64,000 bases of DNA from Rhizobium mayense (GCF_030272705.1 NZ_JARFYM010000020.1:1-64000); one strand, 5' to 3'; shown: positions 48,046 through 57,647, counted from the stretch's first letter. Made by a program: numbers and translations. The notes: generated by a model from the sequence alone, not told the origin.

Positions 48046-50793
48046 ATGACCGACAATAAAGACGACAAGACGCTGAGTGTTTCGGGTAAGAAGACCCTCA
48101 CCCTGAAGCCCTCAGGCGTGAACCAGGGCACCGTGCGCCAGGACATGGGCCGCGGTCGCACCAAGGCGGTCGTGGTCGAGACTCGCAAGCGTCGCCCGCT
48201 ACGCCCTGAAGACGAAAAGCCGATGACCACCCCGACGACGACGGCTGCCGCGACGGCATCCGTGACGCGTGTCGCCGAACCGACACCGCAGCCGCCGCGC
48301 CCGCCGCAGCCGGCTCCGCGCATTCATCAGCCGGGTGGCCAGCAGCAGCGGCCGCAGCAATCCAGTCAGAACAACCAGCAGCGCCCGCAGCAGGACCGTT
48401 CATCGCGACCGGTGGTTCTGAACCATCTGTCGGCCGGCGAAATGGATGCGCGCCGCCGTGCGCTTGCCGAAGCCCAGGCGCGTGACGCCGCCGATGCGGT
48501 CCGCCGCGCCGAGGAAGAGGCCCGCCGCCAGCAGGAAGAGGAAGCCCGCCGCATCGCGGAGCAGGCTGAAGCAGCCCGCCTCGCCGCGGAAGAGGCTGCC
48601 CGCGCCGCCGAGGCCAAGGTCGTGGAGGCAGCTCCCGCGCCGGTCGAAGCCAAGGTGGAAGCACCGAAGCCGGCCGAACAGCCGGCCGCAGCCCCTGTTG
48701 TTGCCCGTCGCCCGGATACAGCTCCTCAGCCTGCGCGCCCCGGCGCTCCTGCCATGGAAACGCCGGCCAACCGCCGCCGTCCTCTCAATCAAGAAGACGA
48801 CGATCGCGGCCCGCCCCGTGGCGCTCCGGCACGCGGCAAGGTGGTGCGCCCCGAACCGGCAAAGCCGGTCACCACGCGTCCGAAGACCGACGAAGAGCGC
48901 CGCCGCGGCAAGCTGACGGTAACGACGGCCGATGTCGACGAAGACGGCAACGCCCGTGGTCGCTCGCTTTCGGCCATGCGCCGCCGCCAGGAAAAATTCC
49001 GCCGCAGCCAGATGCAGGAAACGCGCGAAAAGATTTCGCGTGAAGTCGTGCTGCCGGAGACCATCACTATCCAGGAACTGTCGCAGCGCATGTCCGAACG
49101 CGCCGTCGACGTCATCAAGTTCCTGATGAAGGAAGGTCAGATGATGAAGCCGGGCGACGTCATCGACGCCGACCTAGCCGAGCTCATCGCCGGCGAATTC
49201 GGCCACACGGTCAAGCGCGTCTCGGAATCCGATATCGAACAGGGCATCTTCAACGTTGCCGACGAGGATGGCGAACTGGTTTCCCGTCCCCCCGTCGTCA
49301 CCATCATGGGCCACGTCGACCACGGCAAGACCTCGCTGCTCGATGCCATCCGCCATGCGAACGTGGTAGCCGGCGAAGCCGGTGGCATCACCCAGCATAT
49401 CGGCGCCTATCAGGTCGAACAGAACGGTCAGAAGATCACCTTCATCGACACGCCCGGCCACGCCGCCTTCACGGCAATGCGTGCTCGTGGCGCCCAGGCG
49501 ACCGACATCGCGATCCTGGTGGTAGCAGCCGACGACAGCGTGATGCCGCAGACGATCGAATCGATCAACCACGCCAAGGCGGCGGGTGTTCCGATCATCG
49601 TGGCCATCAACAAGATCGACAAGCACGAAGCCAATCCGCAGAAGGTCCGCACGGAACTGCTGCAGCACGAGGTCTTCGTCGAATCCATGGGCGGTGAAGT
49701 GCTCGACGTGGAAGTCTCCGCGAAGAACGGCACCAACCTCGACAAGCTGCTCGAAGCCATCCTGCTGCAGGCGGAAATCCTTGACCTCAAGGCCAATCCG
49801 AACCGCACGGCGGAAGGTACCGTCATCGAAGCCCAGCTCGACCGCGGCCGTGGCTCCGTGGCCACTGTCCTGGTGCAGAAGGGCACGCTTCGTCCGGGCC
49901 AGATCGTCGTTGCCGGCGATCAGTGGGGCCGCGTGCGTGCACTGGTCAACGACAAGGGCGAACACGTGAAGGAAGCGACGCCGGCAACGCCGGTCGAGGT
50001 TCTCGGTCTGTCGGGCACGCCGGCGGCAGGCGATAAGTTCGCGGTCGTCGAAAGCGAAAGCCGCGCCCGCGAGATTTCCGAATACCGCCAGCGTCTGGCG
50101 CGCGACAAGGCGGCTGCCCGTCAGTCCGGTCAGCGCGGCTCGCTCGAACAGATGATGACCCAGCTTCAGGCTGTCGGCGTGAAGGAATTCCCGCTGGTGA
50201 TCAAGGGCGACGTGCAGGGCTCAATCGAAGCCATTGCCGGCGCGCTCGACAAGCTTGGCACCGACGAAGTTCGTGCCCGTATCGTCCACTCGGGCGCAGG
50301 CGGGATCACCGAGTCGGATGTATCGCTTGCCGAAGCGTCCAATGCGGCCATCATCGGCTTCAACGTCCGCGCCAACGCCCAGGCACGTACGTTCGCCGAG
50401 CGCCAGGGTATCGAAATCCGCTACTACAACATCATCTACGATCTCGTCGATGACGTGAAGGCGGCGATGTCGGGCCTCCTGTCTCCGGAACGGCGCGAAA
50501 CCTTCCTCGGCAATGCCGAAATCCTCGAGGTGTTCAACATCACGAAGGTCGGCAAGGTCGCAGGTTGCCGTGTCACCGAAGGCAAGGTCGAGCGCGGCGT
50601 CGGTGTCCGTCTGGTGCGCGACAACGTCGTCATCCACGAAGGCAAGCTCAAGACGCTCAAGCGCTTCAAGGATGAAGTCTCCGAAGTCAATGTCGGCCAG
50701 GAATGCGGCATGGCGTTCGAGAACTACGAAGACATTCGCATCGGCGACACGATCGAGTGCTTCCGCGTCGAGCACATCACCCGCACGCTGTAA
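48046..50793 (+). CDS. infB: Translation initiation factor IF-2
   Basis: 915 residues. A long Arg/Ala/Glu-rich N-terminus, including a charged coiled-coil-like run (about 135-205), precedes IF2_N and the GTPase domain: Gly-His-Val-Asp-His-Gly-Lys-Thr (G1), Asp-Thr-Pro-Gly-His (G3), Asn-Lys-Ile-Asp (G4). Domains II-IV complete the factor. It delivers fMet-tRNA to the 30S subunit. ATG 48046 follows AACGGGAACGG. Upstream and downstream neighbours match the conserved operon. Confidence 0.99.
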   Translation: MTDNKDDKTLSVSGKKTLTLKPSGVNQGTVRQDMGRGRTKAVVVETRKRRPLRPEDEKPMTTPTTTAAATASVTRVAEPTPQPPRPPQPAPRIHQPGGQQQRPQQSSQNNQQRPQQDRSSRPVVLNHLSAGEMDARRRALAEAQARDAADAVRRAEEEARRQQEEEARRIAEQAEAARLAAEEAARAAEAKVVEAAPAPVEAKVEAPKPAEQPAAAPVVARRPDTAPQPARPGAPAMETPANRRRPLNQEDDDRGPPRGAPARGKVVRPEPAKPVTTRPKTDEERRRGKLTVTTADVDEDGNARGRSLSAMRRRQEKFRRSQMQETREKISREVVLPETITIQELSQRMSERAVDVIKFLMKEGQMMKPGDVIDADLAELIAGEFGHTVKRVSESDIEQGIFNVADEDGELVSRPPVVTIMGHVDHGKTSLLDAIRHANVVAGEAGGITQHIGAYQVEQNGQKITFIDTPGHAAFTAMRARGAQATDIAILVVAADDSVMPQTIESINHAKAAGVPIIVAINKIDKHEANPQKVRTELLQHEVFVESMGGEVLDVEVSAKNGTNLDKLLEAILLQAEILDLKANPNRTAEGTVIEAQLDRGRGSVATVLVQKGTLRPGQIVVAGDQWGRVRALVNDKGEHVKEATPATPVEVLGLSGTPAAGDKFAVVESESRAREISEYRQRLARDKAAARQSGQRGSLEQMMTQLQAVGVKEFPLVIKGDVQGSIEAIAGALDKLGTDEVRARIVHSGAGGITESDVSLAEASNAAIIGFNVRANAQARTFAERQGIEIRYYNIIYDLVDDVKAAMSGLLSPERRETFLGNAEILEVFNITKVGKVAGCRVTEGKVERGVGVRLVRDNVVIHEGKLKTLKRFKDEVSEVNVGQECGMAFENYEDIRIGDTIECFRVEHITRTL

Positions 50794-50819
50794 GGCAAGA
50801 CAGATTGAAACATTGGGAC

Positions 50820-50847
50820 GGGCGCCGGAACATCCAGTCCGGCGCCC
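50820..50847 (+). other. Hairpin between infB and rbfA
   Basis: GGGCGCCGGA / TCCGGCGCCC perfect ten-pair stem with an 8-base loop. There is no T-run after it, only CCTTTT, so it probably stabilises or partly attenuates the message, not a full stop. Confidence 0.65.
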
Positions 50848-50869
50848 GAACCTTTTGGGACCAAGACAA

Positions 50870-51286
50870 ATGGCAACAAGACCAACTTCTTCCGCGCCAT
50901 CGCAGCGCATGCTTCGCGTCGGCGAGCAGGTACGCGCCGCGATCACGCAGGTTCTGCAGCGCGGCGAGGTGCGCGACGACCTGATCGAGCGCACCGTGAT
51001 CTCCATTTCCGAGGTGCGCATGTCGCCGGATCTGAAGATCGCCACCGCCTATGTGACGCCGCTCGGCGTCGCCGACCACCAGACGGTCATCGAAACGCTC
51101 AATCGCCATGCGAAATTCATCCGCGGCCGCCTTGGACCGCAGCTTAGGCAGATGAAATACATGCCGGAGATCCGCTTTCGCGACGACACAAGCTTCGACA
51201 ACTACCAGAAGATCGATGCGCTGCTGCGCTCGCCGGAGGTCCAGCGCGACCTCGAAGATGGCGATACCGACACCGACAAAGACTGA
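50870..51286 (+). CDS. rbfA: Ribosome-binding factor A
   Basis: 138 residues. KH-like fold; Ile-Ser-Glu-Val-Arg-Met-Ser-Pro-Asp-Leu and Leu-Arg-Gln-Met-Lys-Tyr-Met-Pro-Glu-Ile-Arg-Phe are family motifs. It assists 16S rRNA 5'-end maturation in 30S subunits. The acidic C-terminal tail is typical of alphaproteobacteria. truB follows after 15 bases. Confidence 0.97.
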   Translation: MATRPTSSAPSQRMLRVGEQVRAAITQVLQRGEVRDDLIERTVISISEVRMSPDLKIATAYVTPLGVADHQTVIETLNRHAKFIRGRLGPQLRQMKYMPEIRFRDDTSFDNYQKIDALLRSPEVQRDLEDGDTDTDKD

Positions 51287-51301
51287 TAACAGAGACAGAG
51301 A

Positions 51302-52234
51302 ATGTCCAAACCACGCAAGCCCAAAGGCCGCCCGATTTCCGGCTGGCTGATCCTCGACAAACCGGTGGACTTCGGCTCGACAGAGGCCGTTTCCAAGATC
51401 AAATGGCTGTTCAAGGCACAGAAGGCGGGCCATGCCGGCACGCTCGATCCGCTTGCCTCCGGCATGCTGCCGATCGCACTTGGCGACGCCACCAAGACCG
51501 TTCCCTACGTCATGGACGGCCGGAAGATCTATGAATTCACCGTCACCTGGGGCGAGGAACGCGCCACGGACGACCTCGAAGGCGAGGTGACCGCGACTTC
51601 GGACAAGCGTCCGAGCGAAGAGGATATTCGCGCACTGCTGCCGAAATATACGGGCGTCGTCCACCAGATCCCACCGCAGTTTTCCGCAATCAAGATCGCC
51701 GGCGAGCGCGCCTATGATCTTGCCCGTGACGGTGAAACGGTCGAAATCCCGTCGCGCGAAGTGGAGATTTTCCGCCTGACGCTGCTCGCATGCCCGGATG
51801 CCAACACGACGCATTTCGAAGTGGAGTGCGGCAAGGGCACCTATGTTCGCGCACTCGCCCGCGATTTCGGCCGCGATCTCGGCTGTTACGGCCATATTTC
51901 CGGCCTGCGCCGCAGCTTCGTCGCCCCCTTCGCCGAGGAGGCGATGGTGCCGCTCGCTGATCTCGTCGCGCTCGAGGTAATCGAGGATGCGGACGAACGG
52001 CTCGCCGCTCTCGACGCGCTGCTGATCGACACGGCGGAAGCGCTGTCGGCCCTGCCCCACCTCGTCATCAACGATGATCAGGCCCATCGCCTGAAGATGG
52101 GCAATCCCATACTCGTGCGCGGGCGCGATGCGCCGGTTGCCGAGACTGAGGCTTATGCCACGGCACGCGGCAAGTTGATCGCCATCGGCGAGATCGGCCA
52201 AGGCGAGTTCCGGCCCAAGCGAGTTTTTGTGTAA
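51302..52234 (+). CDS. truB: tRNA pseudouridine(55) synthase TruB
   Basis: 310 residues. The catalytic Asp lies in Ala-Gly-His-Ala-Gly-Thr-Leu-Asp-Pro-Leu-Ala-Ser-Gly; Gly-Thr-Tyr-Val-Arg-Ala-Leu-Ala-Arg-Asp and the Val-Pro-Tyr motif are also present. It makes the T-loop pseudouridine of tRNA. Part of the rbfA-truB-rpsO run. Confidence 0.97.
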   Translation: MSKPRKPKGRPISGWLILDKPVDFGSTEAVSKIKWLFKAQKAGHAGTLDPLASGMLPIALGDATKTVPYVMDGRKIYEFTVTWGEERATDDLEGEVTATSDKRPSEEDIRALLPKYTGVVHQIPPQFSAIKIAGERAYDLARDGETVEIPSREVEIFRLTLLACPDANTTHFEVECGKGTYVRALARDFGRDLGCYGHISGLRRSFVAPFAEEAMVPLADLVALEVIEDADERLAALDALLIDTAEALSALPHLVINDDQAHRLKMGNPILVRGRDAPVAETEAYATARGKLIAIGEIGQGEFRPKRVFV

Positions 52235-52407
52235 GAATCACCTTCGCCACCAGAGGGGAAGGCAAAAACACGATGCTCTTCCCTTTGCAGCCCAAATAGT
52301 CTATAGGCAGCGCCAGCATCGGGCCTGCCCGATTGCATTCGCGGCCAATGCTGGACGACATCCCGGCGTTTGGCGACATTATTTCCTCTCATAGAAAGGA
52401 CCATCCG

Positions 52408-52677
52408 ATGTCGATTACTGCTGAGCGCAAGGCTGCGCTGATCAAGGAATACGCTACCGCCGAAGGCGACACCGGTTCTCCGGAAGTCCAGGTTGCGATC
52501 CTGACCGAGCGCATCAACAACCTCACCAACCACTTCAAGGACCACAAGAAGGACAATCACTCCCGCCGTGGCCTCCTGACGATGGTTTCCAGCCGGCGCT
52601 CGCTTCTTGATTACCTCAAGAAGAAGGACGAAGGCCGTTATACCAAGCTGATCTCCAGCCTCGGTATCCGCCGCTAA
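52408..52677 (+). CDS. rpsO: 30S ribosomal protein S15
   Basis: 89 residues, standard length. Its family signature His-Phe-Lys-Asp-His-Lys-Lys-Asp...Ser-Arg-Arg-Gly-Leu is present, and AAAGGA precedes ATG 52408. The 173-base gap after truB probably has its own promoter and an S15-responsive leader, since S15 represses its own translation in other bacteria; I cannot fold the leader reliably. pnp follows. Confidence 0.98.
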   Translation: MSITAERKAALIKEYATAEGDTGSPEVQVAILTERINNLTNHFKDHKKDNHSRRGLLTMVSSRRSLLDYLKKKDEGRYTKLISSLGIRR

Positions 52678-52685
52678 TCGAATTT

Positions 52686-52717
52686 TCCGGCGGGCGTTCG
52701 CGTGAACGTCCGCCGGA
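52686..52717 (+). terminator. Hairpin after rpsO (partial terminator)
   Basis: TCCGGCGG / CCGCCGGA outer stem with an inner CGTTC/GAACG stem, starting 9 bases after the rpsO stop. No T-run, so it is more likely a leaky terminator or 3'-end stabiliser. Confidence 0.55.
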
Positions 52718-52857
52718 TGCTTATGAAGGGTTTGAAACCCGACAAACTTGTTTCCGTCGCGCGTTTCCGTTTGCGCGATGTGAGACGGCCGGCAGGCCGG
52801 ATGGGCCGGTTCTGCCAATTACAACCGTTGACCTGTCATGGGGCAGGATTGCCGGAT

Positions 52858-52899
52858 GCTTTCAGCCGAAGCTTCATGCTTCGGCCGATCCTTGAAAGC
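52858..52899 (+). promoter_or_regulatory. Long interrupted stem in the pnp leader
   Basis: Outer GCTTTCA / TGAAAGC and inner GCCGAAGC / GCTTCGGC stems. A long stem between rpsO and pnp is the expected place for the RNase III/PNPase autocontrol site known from E. coli. Function is inferred from position. Confidence 0.55.
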
Positions 52900-53003
52900 C
52901 TCTCGTTGTCTTGCCCGTGATGCGTCACACTTCGTGCGGTTGAAGACGCGCCTGCCGATCCATGGGTAACGGCGCTTTTTCCCGCACCACGCAAGGACAA
53001 GAT

Positions 53004-55142
53004 ATGTTCGATATCCATACCGTCGAAATCGAGTGGGCCGGCCGCCCGCTGAAGCTCGAGACCGGCAAGATCGCCCGCCAGGCTGATGGCGCCGTCATCG
53101 CAACCTACGGCGAGACTGTGGTTCTCGCCACCGTCGTTTCCGCCAAGTCGCCGAAGCCGGGCCAGGATTTCTTCCCGCTCACCGTCAACTACCAGGAAAA
53201 GACCTATGCAGCCGGCAAGATTCCCGGCGGCTATTTCAAGCGCGAAGGACGTCCGAGCGAAAACGAAACCCTCGTTTCCCGCCTGATCGACCGCCCGATC
53301 CGTCCGCTTTTCCCGGAAGGCTACAAGAACGACACGCAGGTCGTCGTCACCGTCATCCAGCATGACCTCGAAAACGATCCGGATGTGCTGTCCATGGTCG
53401 CCACCTCGGCTGCGCTGACCCTTTCCGGCATTCCGTTCATGGGCCCGATCGGCGGCGCCCGCGTCGGCTACATCAACGGCGAATACGTGCTCAACCCGCA
53501 TCTCGACGAAATGGATGAATCGACCCTCGATCTCGTCGTCGCCGGCACGCAGGAAGCCGTTCTGATGGTTGAGTCCGAAGCGAAGGAACTGCCGGAAGAC
53601 GTCATGCTCGGCGCCGTCATGTTCGGCCATCGCGGCTTCCAGCCGGTGATCGATGCGATCATCAAGCTCGCAGAAGTCGCCGCCAAGGAACCGCGCGATT
53701 TTACGCCGGACGATTTCTCGGAACTCGAAACCGAAATGCTCGGCCTTGCCGAAGCCGAACTGCGCGAAGCCTACAAGATCACTCAGAAGGCTGATCGCTA
53801 CGCCGCCGTCGACGCCGTGAAGGCCAAGGTCAAGGCCCACTTCCTGCCCGAGGAAGGCGAAGCCAAATACACCGCCGAAGAAGTCGGCGCCATCTTCAAG
53901 CACCTGCAGGCAAAGATCGTTCGGTGGAACATCCTCGACACCTCCAGCCGCATCGATGGCCGCGACCTGCAGACGGTTCGCCCGATCGTTGCCGAAGTCG
54001 GCCTGCTGCCGCGCACGCACGGTTCCGCTCTCTTTACCCGCGGTGAAACGCAGGCGGTTGTCGTTGCCACGCTCGGCACCGGCGAAGACGAGCAGTATGT
54101 CGACAGCCTAACCGGCATGTACAAAGAAAACTTCATGCTGCACTACAACTTCCCGCCCTACTCGGTCGGCGAAACCGGTCGCATGGGTTCTCCGGGCCGC
54201 CGCGAAATCGGCCATGGCAAGCTCGCATGGCGCGCCATCCACCCGATGCTGCCGTCGGCGGAGCAGTTCCCCTACACGCTGCGCGTCGTCTCGGAAATCA
54301 CCGAGTCCAACGGCTCGTCCTCGATGGCCACCGTTTGCGGCACCTCGCTGGCGCTGATGGATGCCGGCGTACCGCTGGCAAAGCCGGTTGCCGGTATCGC
54401 CATGGGCCTGATCAAGGAAGAAGAGCGCTTCGCGGTTCTCTCCGACATCCTGGGTGACGAAGATCACCTCGGCGACATGGACTTCAAAGTTGCCGGCACG
54501 GAAGCCGGTATCACCTCGCTGCAGATGGACATCAAGATCGACGGCATCACCGAAGAGATCATGAAGGTGGCCCTGAACCAGGCGAAGGGCGGCCGTCTGC
54601 ACATCCTCGGCGAAATGGCCAAGGCCATCTCCGAAAGCCGTGGCCAGCTCGGCGAATTCGCCCCGCGCATCGAAGTCATGAACATCCCGGTCGACAAGAT
54701 CCGCGAAGTCATCGGCTCCGGCGGCAAGGTCATCCGCGAAATCGTCGAAAAGACCGGCGCGAAGATCAACATCGAAGACGACGGCACGGTCAAGATCGCT
54801 TCGTCCTCCGGCAAGGAAATCGAAGCCGCCCGCAAGTGGATCCATTCGATCGTCGCCGAGCCGGAAGTCGGCCAGATCTACGAAGGCACGGTCGTCAAGA
54901 CCGCGGACTTCGGCGCTTTCGTCAACTTCTTCGGCGCACGCGACGGTCTCGTCCACATCTCGCAACTCGCCTCCGAGCGCGTCGCCAAGACGCAGGATGT
55001 CGTCAAGGAAGGCGACAAGGTCTGGGTCAAGCTGCTCGGCTTCGATGAGCGCGGCAAGGTCCGCCTGTCCATGAAGGTCGTCGATCAGGCGACCGGCAAG
55101 GAAATCGCTGCCGAAAAGAAGAAGGACGACGCGGCCGAATAA
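53004..55142 (+). CDS. pnp: Polyribonucleotide nucleotidyltransferase (PNPase)
   Basis: 712 residues, usual length. Two RNase PH domains around an all-helical linker, then a KH domain (Ile-Gly-Ser-Gly-Gly-Lys-Val-Ile-Arg-Glu) and an S1 domain (Gly-Thr-Val-Val-Lys-Thr-Ala-Asp-Phe-Gly-Ala-Phe-Val). It degrades RNA 3' to 5' with phosphate. ATG 53004 follows AAGGACA. The leader carries a long stem that may be an autocontrol site. Confidence 0.99.
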   Translation: MFDIHTVEIEWAGRPLKLETGKIARQADGAVIATYGETVVLATVVSAKSPKPGQDFFPLTVNYQEKTYAAGKIPGGYFKREGRPSENETLVSRLIDRPIRPLFPEGYKNDTQVVVTVIQHDLENDPDVLSMVATSAALTLSGIPFMGPIGGARVGYINGEYVLNPHLDEMDESTLDLVVAGTQEAVLMVESEAKELPEDVMLGAVMFGHRGFQPVIDAIIKLAEVAAKEPRDFTPDDFSELETEMLGLAEAELREAYKITQKADRYAAVDAVKAKVKAHFLPEEGEAKYTAEEVGAIFKHLQAKIVRWNILDTSSRIDGRDLQTVRPIVAEVGLLPRTHGSALFTRGETQAVVVATLGTGEDEQYVDSLTGMYKENFMLHYNFPPYSVGETGRMGSPGRREIGHGKLAWRAIHPMLPSAEQFPYTLRVVSEITESNGSSSMATVCGTSLALMDAGVPLAKPVAGIAMGLIKEEERFAVLSDILGDEDHLGDMDFKVAGTEAGITSLQMDIKIDGITEEIMKVALNQAKGGRLHILGEMAKAISESRGQLGEFAPRIEVMNIPVDKIREVIGSGGKVIREIVEKTGAKINIEDDGTVKIASSSGKEIEAARKWIHSIVAEPEVGQIYEGTVVKTADFGAFVNFFGARDGLVHISQLASERVAKTQDVVKEGDKVWVKLLGFDERGKVRLSMKVVDQATGKEIAAEKKKDDAAE

Positions 55143-55165
55143 GCCCCGCCTTTACTCACGTTCCG

Positions 55166-55195
55166 GGGCGCGGGATCTTTTCCGCGCCCTTTTTA
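55166..55195 (+). terminator. Terminator of pnp
   Basis: GGGCGCGG / CCGCGCCC stem followed by TTTTT, 23 bases after the stop codon. Confidence 0.9.
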
Positions 55196-55243
55196 ATTGA
55201 ATGCCTTCGGTCTGGCCCAATTTCGCTGAACCTGCGTCCCCGG

Positions 55244-55294
55244 CCCCTCACCCTAGCCCTCTCCCCGTCCCAAGGAGAGGGCTAGGGTGAGGGG
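55244..55294. repeat. Perfect 21-base inverted repeat between pnp and rsmC
   Basis: Arms at 55244-55264 and 55274-55294 are exact reverse complements around 9 bases; the sequence is rich in CCCTCACCCTAG motifs. Similar Cys/Thr-free intergenic palindromes are common in rhizobial genomes. It lies upstream of the rsmC start and may be a mobile REP-like unit. Confidence 0.75.
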
Positions 55295-55364
55295 CAAGCA
55301 TGAGGTAGAAAATGGCGCGCATAGCCGACGAGCGAAACCCATTCCCACTGACGAGACCATGCCT

Positions 55365-56381
55365 ATGAGCCGCGATGCCCTGAAGACCCTGTTCCACCCC
55401 CTTGCCTCCGGCACTGTCGACGTGCCCGGCGAAGGCGAGCGCATCCTGTTTCTCGGAGCTGAAGCGGGCTTTTCGCTGCCGGACGGTTTTGCGGCATCGC
55501 TTTCCGCCGTCCAGGGGTTCAGGCCCTTCTTTCGCCAGCTTCAGGCGCAACGCATCGATGTGACGCCGGAGATCGAAGGTGCGGATTATGACGGCGCACT
55601 GGTGCTTTGCACTAAGCACAAGGGTGAGAATGAAGATCATATCGCCCAGGCGCTTTCACGTGTGAAGGAAGGCGGCCTCATCGTCGTCGCCGGCGGCAAG
55701 GAAGATGGCATTCAGCCGCTGCGCAAGCGCATCGAAGGTCTTGGCCTGGATGTCGGCCATATGCCGAAATATCACGGCGTTGCTTCCTGGTTTGCGCGTC
55801 CGGCCGATATCAGCGTCCTGACGGCGCAATTGGCGAAACCGGCCATGCGCATCGACGGCCGCTTCACCACCGCTGCCGGGATGTTCTCGCACGACCGCTT
55901 CGACGCCGGCTCGGAACTGCTGGCATCGCGCCTGCCAACTGATTTTTCCGGCGACGCCGCCGATTTCGGCGCGGGCTGGGGCTATCTCTCGGTGGAACTG
56001 GCGACCAAGTCACCGAGGATCGCGCGTCTGGACCTCTACGAGGCCCACTACGAAGCGCTGGAGGCGGCCCGCGCCAATCTCCTGGAAAACTGCCCGAAGG
56101 TCGCTCAGCGCTTCTTCTGGCACGATCTGGCGAGCGAGCCGATCAAGGATAAATACGATCTGGTGATCATGAACCCACCCTTCCATCAAGGCCATGCCGC
56201 CGAGCCTTCGCTCGGCCAGGCGATGATCAAGGCGGCATCCTCGGCACTGCGCAGCGGCGGCCGCCTAATGCTGGTCGCCAATCGTGGGCTGCCCTACGAG
56301 CCGGTACTGGCGGAAAATTTCCGAGAGCATGGCGAGACCTGCCGCAATGCCCGCTTCAAGGTGCTGTGGGCGAAAAAATAA
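55365..56381 (+). CDS. rsmC: 16S rRNA (guanine-N2) methyltransferase, RsmC-like
   Basis: 338 residues. An N-terminal degenerate methyltransferase half is followed by the catalytic half with Asp-Phe-Gly-Ala-Gly-Trp-Gly-Tyr-Leu and the Asn-Pro-Pro-Phe-His motif of N2-guanine methyltransferases. RsmC methylates G1207 of 16S rRNA in E. coli. An alternative ATG at 55359 is two codons upstream. The gene follows the palindrome at 55244-55294. Confidence 0.9.
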   Translation: MSRDALKTLFHPLASGTVDVPGEGERILFLGAEAGFSLPDGFAASLSAVQGFRPFFRQLQAQRIDVTPEIEGADYDGALVLCTKHKGENEDHIAQALSRVKEGGLIVVAGGKEDGIQPLRKRIEGLGLDVGHMPKYHGVASWFARPADISVLTAQLAKPAMRIDGRFTTAAGMFSHDRFDAGSELLASRLPTDFSGDAADFGAGWGYLSVELATKSPRIARLDLYEAHYEALEAARANLLENCPKVAQRFFWHDLASEPIKDKYDLVIMNPPFHQGHAAEPSLGQAMIKAASSALRSGGRLMLVANRGLPYEPVLAENFREHGETCRNARFKVLWAKK

Positions 56382-56387
56382 GCGACG

Positions 56388-56415
56388 AAGGCGGCCAATC
56401 GGCCGCCTTTCTTTT
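56388..56415. terminator. Terminator of rsmC
   Basis: AAGGCGGCC / GGCCGCCTT with loop AATC, followed by TCTTTT, shortly after the rsmC stop and just before the convergent acyltransferase stop. Confidence 0.82.
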
Positions 56416-56420
56416 ATGGG

Positions 56421-57647
56421 TTAGGCCTCGCCAGTTCGACCTGGGCGGGGCATCAGGTGATCGCGCAGACTCAGGAAGTTCCTTTCGACGAGAAACCAGA
56501 GCGTCGCCGCCACGATGAAGCAGGTGGCGAAATAGATCACGAAGCCTGAGAGCCCCAGAAGATTGTCCTTGCCGAACGCCATCTGATCGAGATGGTAGAC
56601 GCCCTTGTGGGTCAGGTAGAGGCTGTAGGAGAGCGTCGCGATACCTGATACCGCCGGAAGATGCCAACGCCCGATCCTCGACTGCAGGTCCAGCAGTGCG
56701 CCTAGAATGAGGGCTATTCCCGCCGAGAAAAGCGGAAAGCCGATGACCGCGCCTGGAAGAGGCTGAAACACGAGCGGTAAACTGGTTTCCGCGAAAGGCC
56801 CGCGGGCGGAAAAGATCACGAGGGCCGCTATCACGAACATGCTGCCGACAGCGAGCACGAGGTATGGCGGCATATATCTTTCCCATAGCAGCGGCTTGAA
56901 TAGCCGGATCGCTGCCAGAACGACGCCGAAGGTCAGCCCGTCCAGGCGATTGTAAGTCGGATAATAGACATCCCTGAGATAGACGGCGAGCGCTGCCTTG
57001 TAGGCCTGCATTTCGACAGCCGGGCCGACCTGGCTCTGCCAGAGCGCAAACCTCAGGCCCACACCGGCCATCACGATCGTCACAACCAGACAAGCGATGA
57101 AAACCACCGTCGCGCGCCGCTTCAGCAAGACGACGAGAACCGGCAGGACGAGATAGAAATGCTCCTCGACGCTTAGCGACCAGGCCTCGGTGAACGTGCC
57201 GCCCGCGCGCGGATCGAGCCCGAAATTGACCGTGAAGGTCAGGAACCGCCACGCCGATTGCATCGTCGGCGCGTCGCGCAGTGATGGGATGAACGTGTAG
57301 AAGGCCAGCACGAGCAGAAAGGCCGGCAATATGCGAAACGCTCGGCGCAGGTAGAAGGCCTTGAAGTCGACGGTTTTGCGGCGCGCGGCTTCGGCCATCA
57401 GCTGGCTTCCGATGAGATAGCCGCTGAGCACGAAGAATATATCGACGCCGATCCAGCCGTAGGGCCTGATCCCGGCCAACGGCAGCGGGGCCGCCTCCTC
57501 CGGCAGATGCACGAACATGACCAGCAGGATGGCAAGCGCGCGCAATATATCCGGCCCCAATGCCCGCGCGGTGGCAGGGGCTTCGAGCGATGTTGTCTCG
57601 TCCAATGGATCGAGCGGCTTGGGACTGGCAACAGTTATGGTGTTCAC
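56421..57647 (-). CDS. Acyltransferase 3 (OafA/YrhL-type) membrane protein
   Basis: 408 residues. Ten or more membrane helices; the first carries Asp-Ile-Leu-Arg-Ala-Leu-Ala-Ile-Leu-Leu-Val. The Gly-Val-Asp-Ile-Phe-Phe-Val-Leu-Ser-Gly-Tyr-Leu and the Ser-Leu-Ser-Val-Glu-Glu-His-Phe-Tyr motifs define the family, which O-acetylates sugars of exported glycans or LPS. Start is uncertain: GTG 57647 has GGGAA upstream; an ATG at 57749 is possible. The region upstream is A+T-rich. Acceptor unknown. Confidence 0.88.
   Translation of the reverse strand: MNTITVASPKPLDPLDETTSLEAPATARALGPDILRALAILLVMFVHLPEEAAPLPLAGIRPYGWIGVDIFFVLSGYLIGSQLMAEAARRKTVDFKAFYLRRAFRILPAFLLVLAFYTFIPSLRDAPTMQSAWRFLTFTVNFGLDPRAGGTFTEAWSLSVEEHFYLVLPVLVVLLKRRATVVFIACLVVTIVMAGVGLRFALWQSQVGPAVEMQAYKAALAVYLRDVYYPTYNRLDGLTFGVVLAAIRLFKPLLWERYMPPYLVLAVGSMFVIAALVIFSARGPFAETSLPLVFQPLPGAVIGFPLFSAGIALILGALLDLQSRIGRWHLPAVSGIATLSYSLYLTHKGVYHLDQMAFGKDNLLGLSGFVIYFATCFIVAATLWFLVERNFLSLRDHLMPRPGRTGEA

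Noticed and set aside
52836..54020. 394-residue frame antisense to pnp
   Set aside because: Shadow of pnp with Gly/Asp/Phe-biased composition; pnp is certain.
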